Assembly: GCF_014930365.1 (NCBI RefSeq)
Contig: NZ_JABXWI010000002.1
Span: 558,001-622,000 of the forward strand
Source of the DNA: Streptomyces caniscabiei
Lineage (GTDB): Bacteria; Actinomycetota; Actinomycetes; Streptomycetales; Streptomycetaceae
Reading direction: 5' to 3'
Length of the DNA: 64,000 nt
Of the stretch, positions 1-6,954 are shown one piece after another. Each line of letters opens with the position of its first letter. Within the stretch, counting starts at the first letter, position 1. Below the pieces are notes generated by a model that searched no databases, was not told the origin of the DNA, and worked only from the letters and a program-made list of their open reading frames with translations. The position numbers were made by a program, and so were the translations under genes.

Positions 1-117
1 AGCAGCGCCATTGACCGGCAACCGTCGGCGTTCTACCGTCCCGCTGAGCACTTATGTGCGGTGTGCGCACAGCATGTCGGGCAAACCCGTCGTAGCGCGG
101 TCCCATCAGGGGGAGTC

Positions 118-1086
118 ATGCGTCGTCTGCTCATCCACCTCGCGGCCGGAACCTTGTGCGTCACCGCGGCGGCCTGCGGTTCGTCCGATGCCGGCTCGGA
201 CGGCGCGGACCCGGGGTCCGGCGGCACCACCACCCTCGAGCTCGGGGTCATCCCCATCATCGACGTCGCTCCCCTGTACCTGGGTGAGAAGAAGGGCTTC
301 TACCGCGAGCGCGGGCTGAAGCTGGAGCCCACGCTCGCCCAGGGCGGGGCGGCGATCGTGCCCGGTGTCGTCGCCGGCCAGTTCGACTTCGGCTTCAGCA
401 ACATGACCTCCCTGCTGGTCGCCCGGTCCAAGAACGTGCCGGTCGAGGCCGTGGTGAACGGGGTCGCCTCCACCGGGAAGGCGGGCGCCGACTTCGCGGA
501 GATCGCCGTGCCGAAGGGCAGCCCCCTGAAGTCCGCCAAGGACCTGGAGGGCAGGAAGGTCGCGGCCAACACCCTCGGCAACATCTGCGACACCTCGGTC
601 AACGAGTCGGTCCGCAAGGACGGCGGCGACCCGTCGAAGGTCGAGTACGTGGAGATGCCCTTCGACCAGATGCCGGCCGCCCTGTCCGGGGGCCAGGTCG
701 ACGCGGCCTGCGTGGTGGAGCCGGCGCTCGCCACCGTCAAGTCCCAGGGCGGCACGGTCCTGGCGTCGAACTTCGTCGACGTGTCCCCCGACCTCACCGT
801 GGCCATGTACTTCACCTCCCGGCAGTACGCCCGGAAGAACCCGGAGTTGGTGAAGAAGTTCCAGGAGGCCACGGCCGAGTCGCTGGCGTACGCCGACGAA
901 CACCCCGACGAGGTACGGGAGATCATCACCACGTACACCAAGATCCCCCAGAGCCTGCTGGAGACGGTCGTGCTGCCCCGCTGGCCCGCCGAGCCGGACC
1001 GCGCCTCGATCGAGCGGCTGGCCGAACTGGGGCAGCGGGACGGGCTGTTCGAGCAGGCCCCGGACCTGGACGAGCTGCTGCCGTGA
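118..1086 (+). CDS. ABC transporter substrate-binding lipoprotein, NMT1/SsuA-like
   Basis: Extracytoplasmic binding protein of 322 aa for an ABC importer. The start at 118 follows a GGGGAG ribosome site and gives a clean lipoprotein signal: MRR, a hydrophobic stretch, then a lipobox ending VTAAAC with Cys about residue 20. An upstream in-frame ATG at 61 would put 19 hydrophilic residues before the signal and is unlikely. The mature part shows the NMT1/THI5-like pattern: an early 'LGVIPIIDVAPLYLGEKKGFY', a glycine-rich 'LAQGGAAIVPGVVAGQFDFGF', and a later 'GGQVDAACVVEPALA'. Families with this fold bind aliphatic sulfonates, taurine, nitrate, pyrimidine precursors or riboflavin. Nothing in the sequence settles which. 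It overlaps the first permease by 4 bp and heads a four-gene operon. Confidence 0.9.
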   Translation: MRRLLIHLAAGTLCVTAAACGSSDAGSDGADPGSGGTTTLELGVIPIIDVAPLYLGEKKGFYRERGLKLEPTLAQGGAAIVPGVVAGQFDFGFSNMTSLLVARSKNVPVEAVVNGVASTGKAGADFAEIAVPKGSPLKSAKDLEGRKVAANTLGNICDTSVNESVRKDGGDPSKVEYVEMPFDQMPAALSGGQVDAACVVEPALATVKSQGGTVLASNFVDVSPDLTVAMYFTSRQYARKNPELVKKFQEATAESLAYADEHPDEVREIITTYTKIPQSLLETVVLPRWPAEPDRASIERLAELGQRDGLFEQAPDLDELLP

Positions 1087-1856
1087 GGGGTTCCCACGCC
1101 GCCCTCGGCGCGGCCGGCCTCACGGGATTCCTCGCCCTGTGGGAGGCGGTCCCGCGGCTCGGCGTGGTCAAGGAGGACTTCCTGCCGCCGGTCAGCCGGG
1201 TCGCGGGCGCCCTCGGCACCGAGTTCGCCGACGAGGCGTTCTGGACGGCGCTCGGCGACACCCTCACCGGCTGGGCGGTCGGGCTGCTGATCGCCGTCAC
1301 GGCCGGGATCCTGGCGGGGGGCGTCATCGCGGTCGTGCCGTATCTGCGCGAGGCGACGTCCTCCACGATCGAGTTCCTGCGCCCGATCCCCTCGGTGGCC
1401 CTGATCCCCCTCGCGGTCCTGCTGTACGGCACCGAACTGCGCTCGGTGCTGCTGCTGGTGGTCTACGCGTCCTTCTGGCAGATCCTGATCCAGACGCTGT
1501 ACGGCGTCCAGGACGTCGACCCGGTCGCCGAGGAGACCGCCCGCTCCTACGGCCTCGGCACCTGGGCGCGGATCCGCCACGTGCTGTGGCCCACGGCCCT
1601 GCCGTACGTCATGACGGGCGTCCGGCTGGCCGCCGCCGTGGCCCTCATCCTGGCCGTGACCGCCGAACTGGTCATCGGCGCACCGGGGTTGGGGCAGCGC
1701 ATCGCGGTCGCGCAGACCTCGCAGGCGGTGCCGGAGATGTACGCGCTGGTGGTGGTCACCGGGCTGTTGGGGCTGCTCATCAACGTGGGGGCGCGGACGG
1801 TGGAGCGGCGGGCGCTGGCCTGGCACCAGTCGGTGCGCGGGGAGGTGGCGGTGTGA
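1083..1856 (+). CDS. ABC transporter permease (SsuC/TauC-like)
   Basis: Inner-membrane permease of 257 aa from the binding-protein-dependent BPD_transp_1 family, with several hydrophobic helices. The cytoplasmic coupling loop is seen at 'EETARSYGLGTWARIRHVLWPTALPY', the EAA-type motif that contacts the ATPase. The GTG start overlaps the upstream stop (GTGA), so translation is coupled. It pairs with the next gene, a second permease of similar size, suggesting a heterodimeric channel; single homodimeric permeases are commoner in SsuC-type systems. Substrate unknown. Confidence 0.88.
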   Translation: MRGSHAALGAAGLTGFLALWEAVPRLGVVKEDFLPPVSRVAGALGTEFADEAFWTALGDTLTGWAVGLLIAVTAGILAGGVIAVVPYLREATSSTIEFLRPIPSVALIPLAVLLYGTELRSVLLLVVYASFWQILIQTLYGVQDVDPVAEETARSYGLGTWARIRHVLWPTALPYVMTGVRLAAAVALILAVTAELVIGAPGLGQRIAVAQTSQAVPEMYALVVVTGLLGLLINVGARTVERRALAWHQSVRGEVAV

Positions 1857-2629
1857 GCCGTGTCCTGCTCCGGCTGCTGTTCGTCGTCGCCCTCCCCCTC
1901 GTCCTGGTCACCGTGTGGTGGCTGGTCTCGGAGAGCAGCACCGATGTGTTCTGGCCGCCGCTGCGCACGATCCTCGCCACGTTCCCCGACGTCTGGACGG
2001 CCGAGCGGCTGCGCGACGACGTCCTGCCCAGCCTGCTGCGGCTCACCGCCGGGTACGCGCTGGCGGCGGCCGTCGGTGTGGCGCTCGGCACGGTCATCGG
2101 CTCCTACCGGCGGGTGCGGGCGCTCTGCGAACCGGTCCTGGAGTTCCTGAGGGCGGTGCCGCCGCCGGTGCTCGTCCCGGTCGTCATGCTGTTCGCGGGC
2201 ATCGGCGACACGATGAAGATCGTGGTGATCGCGAGCGGCTGTGTGTGGCCGATCCTGCTCAACACGGTCGAGGGGGTGCGCGCGGTGGACTCGGTGATGG
2301 CCCAGACGGCCCGGTCGTACGGCATCACGGGCGCGGCGCGGCTGCGGCACGTCGTGCTGCGCTCGGCGAGCCCGCAGATCTTCGCGGGGCTGCGCCAGGC
2401 GCTGTCCATCGGCATCATCCTCATGGTCATCAGCGAGATGACCGCGTCCAGCAACGGACTGGGCCACACCATCGTCCAGTTCCAGCGCGGTTTCGCGATC
2501 CCCGACATGTGGACCGGCATCCTGGTCCTCGGTCTGCTGGGGTTCGTGCTGTCCGTCGTCCTCCGGCTGGTCGAGCGGCGCGTGCTCGGCTGGTACCACG
2601 GTCTGCGCGCTTCCTCCCGGCGGTCGTAG
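1853..2629 (+). CDS. ABC transporter permease (second subunit)
   Basis: Second BPD_transp_1 permease, 258 aa. The GTG start overlaps the previous stop (GTGA), giving MSRVLLRLLFVVALPLVLV as the first membrane segment. The EAA loop reads 'AQTARSYGITGAARLRHVVLRSASPQ', very like its partner's, so the two probably arose by duplication and form a heterodimer. The reading frame stays open far upstream across the preceding gene, but only this start leaves a membrane-inserting N-terminus. Confidence 0.88.
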   Translation: MSRVLLRLLFVVALPLVLVTVWWLVSESSTDVFWPPLRTILATFPDVWTAERLRDDVLPSLLRLTAGYALAAAVGVALGTVIGSYRRVRALCEPVLEFLRAVPPPVLVPVVMLFAGIGDTMKIVVIASGCVWPILLNTVEGVRAVDSVMAQTARSYGITGAARLRHVVLRSASPQIFAGLRQALSIGIILMVISEMTASSNGLGHTIVQFQRGFAIPDMWTGILVLGLLGFVLSVVLRLVERRVLGWYHGLRASSRRS

Positions 2630-2655
2630 TGGAACTCGAGAAGGGGCGGCGGGCG

Positions 2656-3450
2656 ATGGACGCCTTGCTCGACGTGGCGGGTCTCCAGAAGGTCTACGAG
2701 GGTGCCGGGCGGCGGGTGGAGGCGGTGCGGGACCTCACCTTCACCGTCGACCCGGGTGAACTGGTGTGTCTGGTGGGCCCGTCGGGCTGCGGCAAGACGA
2801 CCCTGCTGAAGTGCGTGGCCGGGCTGCTGAGGCCGACGGCGGGTGAGGTCCGCCTGGGCGGTCGGCGGGTGGAGGGGCCGCCGCCGGGCATGGCCGTCGT
2901 CTTCCAGGAGTACGGGCGCAGCCTCTTTCCCTGGATGCGGGTCCGCGACAACGTCGAACTGCCGCTCAAGCAGAAGAGGTTCAGCAGGGAGCGGCGGCGG
3001 GGGCTGGTCGAGGACGCGCTCGCCTCGGTGGGTCTGTCGGACGCGGCGGGCGCGTATCCGTGGCAGCTGTCCGGCGGGATGCAGCAGCGGGTCGCCATCG
3101 CCCGCGCGCTGGCGTACGAGCCGGAGGTCCTGCTGATGGACGAGCCGTTCGCGGCGGTCGACGCCCAGACCCGCGCCGAGCTGGAGGACCTCGTCCGGGG
3201 TCTGTGGCGGGAGCGGGGGATCACGATCCTCTTCGTCACCCACGACATCGACGAGGCCGTCTACCTCGGCGAGCGTGTCCTGGTCCTGTCCGCCTCCCCC
3301 ACGGTCGTCCAGGAGCGGCTCACCGTCGATCTCCCGGCGGAGCGCGACCAGTTGCACACCCGGGTGGCTCCGCGCTTCGCGGAGCTGCGCAGCCGGGTGT
3401 ACGAGGAGATCCAGGCGGCCAGACGGGGGGCCGCGCCGGACAAGGGTTGA
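2656..3450 (+). CDS. ABC transporter ATP-binding protein (SsuB/TauB-like)
   Basis: Cytoplasmic ATPase of 264 aa energising the importer. All ABC motifs are intact: Walker A GPSGCGKTT, Q-loop in 'VVFQEYGRSLFPW', signature LSGGMQQRVAIARAL, Walker B VLLMDEPFAAVD and the switch His in VTHDIDEAV. The ATG at 2656 is preceded by GAGAAGGGG and is preferred; a GTG at 2629 that overlaps the upstream stop would add nine residues. The 'SLFPWMRV' segment after the Q-loop is usual for the nitrate/sulfonate/taurine subfamily. Last gene of the operon; a strong hairpin begins at the next base. Confidence 0.9.
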   Translation: MDALLDVAGLQKVYEGAGRRVEAVRDLTFTVDPGELVCLVGPSGCGKTTLLKCVAGLLRPTAGEVRLGGRRVEGPPPGMAVVFQEYGRSLFPWMRVRDNVELPLKQKRFSRERRRGLVEDALASVGLSDAAGAYPWQLSGGMQQRVAIARALAYEPEVLLMDEPFAAVDAQTRAELEDLVRGLWRERGITILFVTHDIDEAVYLGERVLVLSASPTVVQERLTVDLPAERDQLHTRVAPRFAELRSRVYEEIQAARRGAAPDKG

Positions 3451-3493
3451 CCTCCGGCGCCGTCGGCGACCTGAACGCCGGCGGCGCCGGAGG
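3451..3493. terminator. Bidirectional intrinsic terminator
   Basis: Perfect 12-bp stem (CCTCCGGCGCCG at 3451-3462 pairing with CGGCGCCGGAGG at 3482-3493) starting immediately after the ABC operon stop and ending ten bases before the stop of the convergent gene. No U-tract, as is common in Streptomyces. Confidence 0.75.
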
Positions 3494-3502
3494 GGGTGCG
3501 GC

Positions 3503-4186
3503 TCACCGCTCGGGGGAGGGCACCACGCTCAGGTGGGTCGATACGGCACGCCGGGGACGGCGGGCCCTGCGGGCGGGGTCGCCCGGGCGGCCCACCTCGC
3601 GCAGGACGAGGGTCATCCGGTGGTAGCCCAGGTCGCGGAGGGTGTCGGGAGTCTCGCCGACGACCCGGCAGTGGGTGGCGCCCCAGCGCGGGTCGGGGTG
3701 GACCAGGGGGCGCACGGCGCCGTCGTGCCGTCCGGCGGCCGGGCCGACGGTGCGCAGCCAGTGCGGCAGTCCGTGGCGGTAGGCGGCGTCCATGATGGGG
3801 TCCTGGGCGATCTCCCGGCGGATGGACTGCAGTCCCCGGTCCTGGGGATGGCGTTCCACGGCGGCGGCGAAGTGGGCGAGCATCGGCAGGCACCAGCTGG
3901 ACTCGTGGTCCCCGAGGACGGTGGCGGCGTCCGGGTGGAAGAGCACGAAGCGGAGGAAGTTGTCGTCCGGCATGGCCGTCGGGTCGGGTCCCACGCCGGT
4001 GAAGAGCGCCCGGAACGCGGCGTTGCTCAGCACGACGTCCCAGCGGTGGTCGAGGACGACGGACGGGAACAGGACGGAGTCGAGCAGTACGGCGTAGTCC
4101 TGGAGGTACGCCTGTGCTTCCTGGGCTTCGAGAGTGTCGGGGACGGGCCGCGGTACCGACCGCTGCCCTCCTGCCTGATATGCCAT
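3503..4186 (-). CDS. MmyB-type ligand-binding (MLTR_LBD) protein without HTH
   Basis: Cytoplasmic protein of 227 aa. Its core, from 'AYLQDYAVLLDSVLFPSVVL' through 'WDVVLSNAAFRALF' and 'NFLRFVLFHPDAATVLGDHES' to 'VHPDPRWGATHCRVVGETPD', matches my knowledge of the PAS-like ligand-binding domain that forms the C-terminal part of MmyB-type XRE regulators. The usual N-terminal helix-turn-helix (about 80 aa) is absent: only about 30 residues precede the domain. The start has AGAGGGGTGA upstream and a good promoter (TTGACA, 18 bp, GAGGAT). It is divergent from a separate XRE gene, so it may sense a ligand and act through another DNA-binding protein. That link is inference. Confidence 0.7.
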   Translation of the reverse strand: MAYQAGGQRSVPRPVPDTLEAQEAQAYLQDYAVLLDSVLFPSVVLDHRWDVVLSNAAFRALFTGVGPDPTAMPDDNFLRFVLFHPDAATVLGDHESSWCLPMLAHFAAAVERHPQDRGLQSIRREIAQDPIMDAAYRHGLPHWLRTVGPAAGRHDGAVRPLVHPDPRWGATHCRVVGETPDTLRDLGYHRMTLVLREVGRPGDPARRARRPRRAVSTHLSVVPSPER

Positions 4187-4232
4187 CGGGAGGTCACCCC
4201 TCTTGCCTATGCGGCCTTCACGCGGCTCCTTG

Positions 4233-4262
4233 ATCCTCCTGCCCCCGACGGAGGCGTGTCAA
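4233..4262 (-). promoter_or_regulatory. Candidate sigma-70-type promoter for the MLTR_LBD gene
   Basis: On the minus strand TTGACA (4262-4257) is followed after 18 bp by GAGGAT (4238-4233), close to the Streptomyces HrdB consensus TTGACA-N18-TAGGAT. The predicted transcript would have a leader of about 40 nt before the ATG at 4186. Confidence 0.5.
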
Positions 4263-4296
4263 CTATCGTGGCATTCGACGACGGTTGACGGCTGAA

Positions 4297-4318
4297 TCTC
4301 GCCACAGTTGTGGCGAGA
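4297..4318. promoter_or_regulatory. 22-bp perfect palindrome between divergent regulator genes
   Basis: Two perfect 10-bp arms, TCTCGCCACA and TGTGGCGAGA, separated by GT. It lies in the 274-bp gap between the MLTR_LBD gene and the XRE/ImmA operon, and a TTGACG element (4285-4290) sits just upstream on the plus strand. Best explained as an operator for the adjacent XRE repressor, by analogy with ImmR/ImmA systems. I see nothing else distinctive in the rest of this gap. Confidence 0.5.
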
Positions 4319-4460
4319 CCTGGATGTGAGTTCGACACAACCGCTAGTCTCCCCGCAGTTCACGGTGTACTTGCCGGGACCAGGGTCTCGCGCCAGGCTT
4401 GGATCCACGGATTCCGCAGTACCGCGAAATTGGCCTGAGAGAGACGTAGGAGATCTGTCG

Positions 4461-5117
4461 GTGACGGATGGCTTCGAGGTTCCGGACGCCGCGGCGACGG
4501 TTCTGCTGCCGGCCGTCGTGGCCCGTGTCACCGCGCTGGCGGACAAGTTGCGCGTGGGGCACGCGGAGGTCTTCGACACCCGGCGGCTCTCGGTGGCCTC
4601 GGGTGTGCCGGAGGCGGTCGTGAAGGCCCTGCTGAGTGGTCGGCGCGCCGGTGAGCCGGACGTCCAGGCCCGCTTTCTGCAGCGCCTGGACCTGCTGCGA
4701 CGCACCCGGCTCAAGCCCAACGGCCGCAAGTACACCCAGCAGGAGATCGCCGACGGCGCGGGCATGTCGCGCCAGCAGGCGGGCGCCCTGATCAACGGTG
4801 ACCGGCGGCCGACGATGGAGCACTGCGACGCCATCCAGCGCTTCTTCAGAGTGCACGCCGGTTTCCTCACCGCCGAGGATCCGGAGGCGCTGGCGAGCGC
4901 CCTGATGCGGACCGAGCAGGAGCTCCTCCAGCAGCTCGCCGACCGCGAGCGCGCGGCGGCCGAGGCCGCCGACGACCCGTTGCAGCGGCTGCTCCAGAAC
5001 CACGGTGTGCGTTCCATCGCCTGGCGGGCGGCGCAGCTGCCCACCGACCAGCACCGCGACAAGGTCGCGGAGTGGTTGGACATGCTGCTGGAGAGCGTCA
5101 AGCGGCCCGAGTCCTGA
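4461..5117 (+). CDS. XRE-family transcriptional regulator (ImmR-like partner)
   Basis: DNA-binding protein of 218 aa. The clearest helix-turn-helix is 'YTQQEIADGAGMSRQQAGAL' followed by 'INGDRRPTMEHCDAIQRFF' (about residues 93-132); an earlier helical segment, 'LSVASGVPEAVVKALLSGRR', could be a second, degenerate HTH. The GTG at 4461 has AGGAG eight bases upstream. An ATG at 4308 would add 51 residues read through the palindrome region and is rejected. The C-terminal half is a charged helix ('EQELLQQLADRERAAAEAADD'-like). The next gene, 13 bp on, is an ImmA/IrrE-type protease, so this protein is probably the repressor cleaved by it. Confidence 0.8.
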   Translation: MTDGFEVPDAAATVLLPAVVARVTALADKLRVGHAEVFDTRRLSVASGVPEAVVKALLSGRRAGEPDVQARFLQRLDLLRRTRLKPNGRKYTQQEIADGAGMSRQQAGALINGDRRPTMEHCDAIQRFFRVHAGFLTAEDPEALASALMRTEQELLQQLADRERAAAEAADDPLQRLLQNHGVRSIAWRAAQLPTDQHRDKVAEWLDMLLESVKRPES

Positions 5118-5130
5118 CCGGGGGAGATCT

Positions 5131-5679
5131 GTGGGCATCGGAAAGGAAATGCGCCGTCTGTGCGGCGAGTTGGTCGGCGAACTCACCCTGCCGGCACCGG
5201 CGGACCCCGCCGACCTCTACAGTGCCCTGTGCGACGCCATGAGCAGACGCCGCGGCCGCCCCGTCCACTACCGCACCGCCGCCTTCCCACCCGGTACGGC
5301 CAGTGGGCTGTGGCTGGACATGGCCGAACAGGACCTGGTCGTCATCGAGGAACGCACCGCGCCCGACCACCAGTTGGTGATCCTCGGCCACGAGCTGTGG
5401 CACATGCAGGCCGGGCACTGCGGGCAGCACGTGGACGGTGCCGCCGTCGCCGCGCGCTTATTGAGCCAGGAGGCCGATCTGCGGGAGACCGTGCTGAGGG
5501 TCGCCGCCCGGACCCGGTTCGACCTGTCCGACGAGCAGGACGCCGAGAGCTTCGGACTGCTGCTGGCCAGCAAGTGCCGTATGTGGCTGGCCGGTTCGGC
5601 GCTGCGCGGACCGGTGCGCCGCGATCACCTGGCGGGCCGCATCGGGGCCTCGCTCGGCTACCGCGGGCCGCAGGGCTGA
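5131..5679 (+). CDS. ImmA/IrrE-type zinc metallopeptidase
   Basis: 182-aa protein with the zinc-binding motif HELWH in 'LVILGHELWHMQAGHCG' (about residues 88-104), which fits the HEXXH signature of the ImmA/IrrE family (DUF955). Members of this family cleave XRE repressors of mobile elements (ImmR) or of the radiation response (DdrO). The GTG start has GGGGAGA upstream. It sits directly behind an XRE regulator, the classical arrangement. No phage or conjugation genes are nearby, so this looks like a domesticated chromosomal switch controlling the two downstream genes. Activating signal unknown. Confidence 0.82.
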   Translation: MGIGKEMRRLCGELVGELTLPAPADPADLYSALCDAMSRRRGRPVHYRTAAFPPGTASGLWLDMAEQDLVVIEERTAPDHQLVILGHELWHMQAGHCGQHVDGAAVAARLLSQEADLRETVLRVAARTRFDLSDEQDAESFGLLLASKCRMWLAGSALRGPVRRDHLAGRIGASLGYRGPQG

Positions 5680-5688
5680 GCGGCCCCG

Positions 5689-5742
5689 GAACGCCGAGAC
5701 GCCGAGAACGCCGAGAAGGCCGAGAACGCCGAGAACGCCGAA
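5689..5742 (+). repeat. 9-bp tandem repeat in the ImmA to membrane-protein gap
   Basis: Five to six copies of a 9-bp unit of the type GAACGCCGA, one shortened to GACGCCGA and one reading GAAGGCCGA. The repeat fills almost the whole 66-bp gap between the two genes and takes the place of a normal ribosome site. It is read in the same frame as both neighbours and would encode (Asn/Lys)-Ala-Glu repeats, but contains no start codon. Confidence 0.85.
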
Positions 5743-5745
5743 GAC

Positions 5746-6954
5746 ATGGACGGGTCCAGCTACTACATTCCGGCCGTCGCGATGACGATCGCGCTCGCCC
5801 TCAAGACGCCCGCGCTGCTGCGGAACTGGGGCGACCCGCTGATCAGATCCGTGTGCGCGCTGATGACGCTGGCCGCCCTGGTCTTCTGCTTCGCCGCGCC
5901 GCCGACGATCATCGAACTCAACCGCGTCACCGGCGTCACCAACATCTCGGCCGCCGTCGTCTATCTGCTGCTGAGCGCGTTCAGCGGCTCCTGTCTGGTG
6001 CTGATCACCAACTGGCGCGGCGGCCCGCCCGAGACGACCCGCCGCCTCTCGCGCCGCTGGATCGCCGGGTACGGCGCGGTGTGCGCGGCGATCGTGGCGC
6101 TGTTCGTGCTCGGCGACGCCCCCGTGGAGCGGGTGCGGGACTTCGACACGTACTACGCGGGCGCCCCGTTCCTGCGCGAGATGATCGTGCTGTACCTGAC
6201 CGGGTTCATGGTCGCGGGTCTCGCGATGAACGTGATGTGCTGGCGCTGGGCGCTCCAGGTCCGCGGCTGGCTGCGCGCCGGGCTGCTGATCATCGCGTTC
6301 GGATTCCTGCTCAACGTCCCGTTCGCGGCGGTCAAGCTGATCGCCGTGGTGGCCCGCTGGCAGGGCGGCGACCTGGACTACCTGAGCACGTATGTCGCGC
6401 CCGTGCTGTCGTCCGTCGGCGCACAGGTCTGCGCGGTCGGCTTCTGTCTGCCGCTGGCCGGAGAACGCCTCGGCGACTCCTGGACGGTGTGGTCCATGTA
6501 CCGCCGGCTCGGCCCGCTGTGGCGGGAGCTGCGCCCCGTCTGGGCCCAGGCGAGCCACGAGGTGCGGATCTCCTGGTGGGCGCCGGCCCGGCTGCAGATG
6601 ACCCAGCGCGAGTCCGACATCCACGACGGCATGCTCAGCCTGTACCCGTACTTCGACGCGACGGTGCGGGCCAGGGCGTACGACGCGGCCGTGGCGTCGG
6701 GTTCGGAACCCGTCCAGGCGCGGGCCGAGGCCGACGCGGCGATGGTGACGGCGGCGGTGCGGGCGAAGGCGGACGATCCGGAGGGCCGGGTCATCAGCTC
6801 GGCCCCGGCCGACGCCCCCGCCCCGCCGGCCGAGAACCCCCGTGACCTCGTACGGATGTCCATCGCCCTGCGTCAGTCACCCGTCGTAGCGGCCGCCCGC
6901 GAATGGGCCGCCGCGACCAGGTCAGGAAGCGACTTCCATGAGAGAACCCGTTAG
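5746..6954 (+). CDS. MAB_1171c-like multi-pass membrane protein
   Basis: 402-aa protein with about seven hydrophobic segments in the first 240 residues and a hydrophilic C-terminal third. The segments include 'AVAMTIALALKTPALLRNW', 'TNISAAVVYLLLSAFSGSC', 'YGAVCAAIVALFVLG' and 'LLIIAFGFLLNVPFAAVKLI'. The pattern fits actinobacterial proteins called MAB_1171c-family putative transporters; transport has not been shown for any that I know of. The cytosolic tail ('WWAPARLQMTQRESDIHDGML' and following) could hold an interaction domain. Its end overlaps the FAD gene by 17 bp, and it follows the XRE/ImmA pair, so it is probably an output of that switch. No normal ribosome site is visible. Confidence 0.72.
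   Translation: MDGSSYYIPAVAMTIALALKTPALLRNWGDPLIRSVCALMTLAALVFCFAAPPTIIELNRVTGVTNISAAVVYLLLSAFSGSCLVLITNWRGGPPETTRRLSRRWIAGYGAVCAAIVALFVLGDAPVERVRDFDTYYAGAPFLREMIVLYLTGFMVAGLAMNVMCWRWALQVRGWLRAGLLIIAFGFLLNVPFAAVKLIAVVARWQGGDLDYLSTYVAPVLSSVGAQVCAVGFCLPLAGERLGDSWTVWSMYRRLGPLWRELRPVWAQASHEVRISWWAPARLQMTQRESDIHDGMLSLYPYFDATVRARAYDAAVASGSEPVQARAEADAAMVTAAVRAKADDPEGRVISSAPADAPAPPAENPRDLVRMSIALRQSPVVAAAREWAAATRSGSDFHERTR

Noticed and set aside
4461..5679. XRE regulator and ImmA protease as a prophage or integrative-element remnant
   Set aside because: No integrase, attachment site, tRNA or structural genes nearby, and base composition matches the flanks.
5689..5742. Short repeats considered as a CRISPR array
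   Set aside because: Contiguous 9-bp units with no spacers and no cas genes; the same holds for the 10-bp array at 49221-49260.
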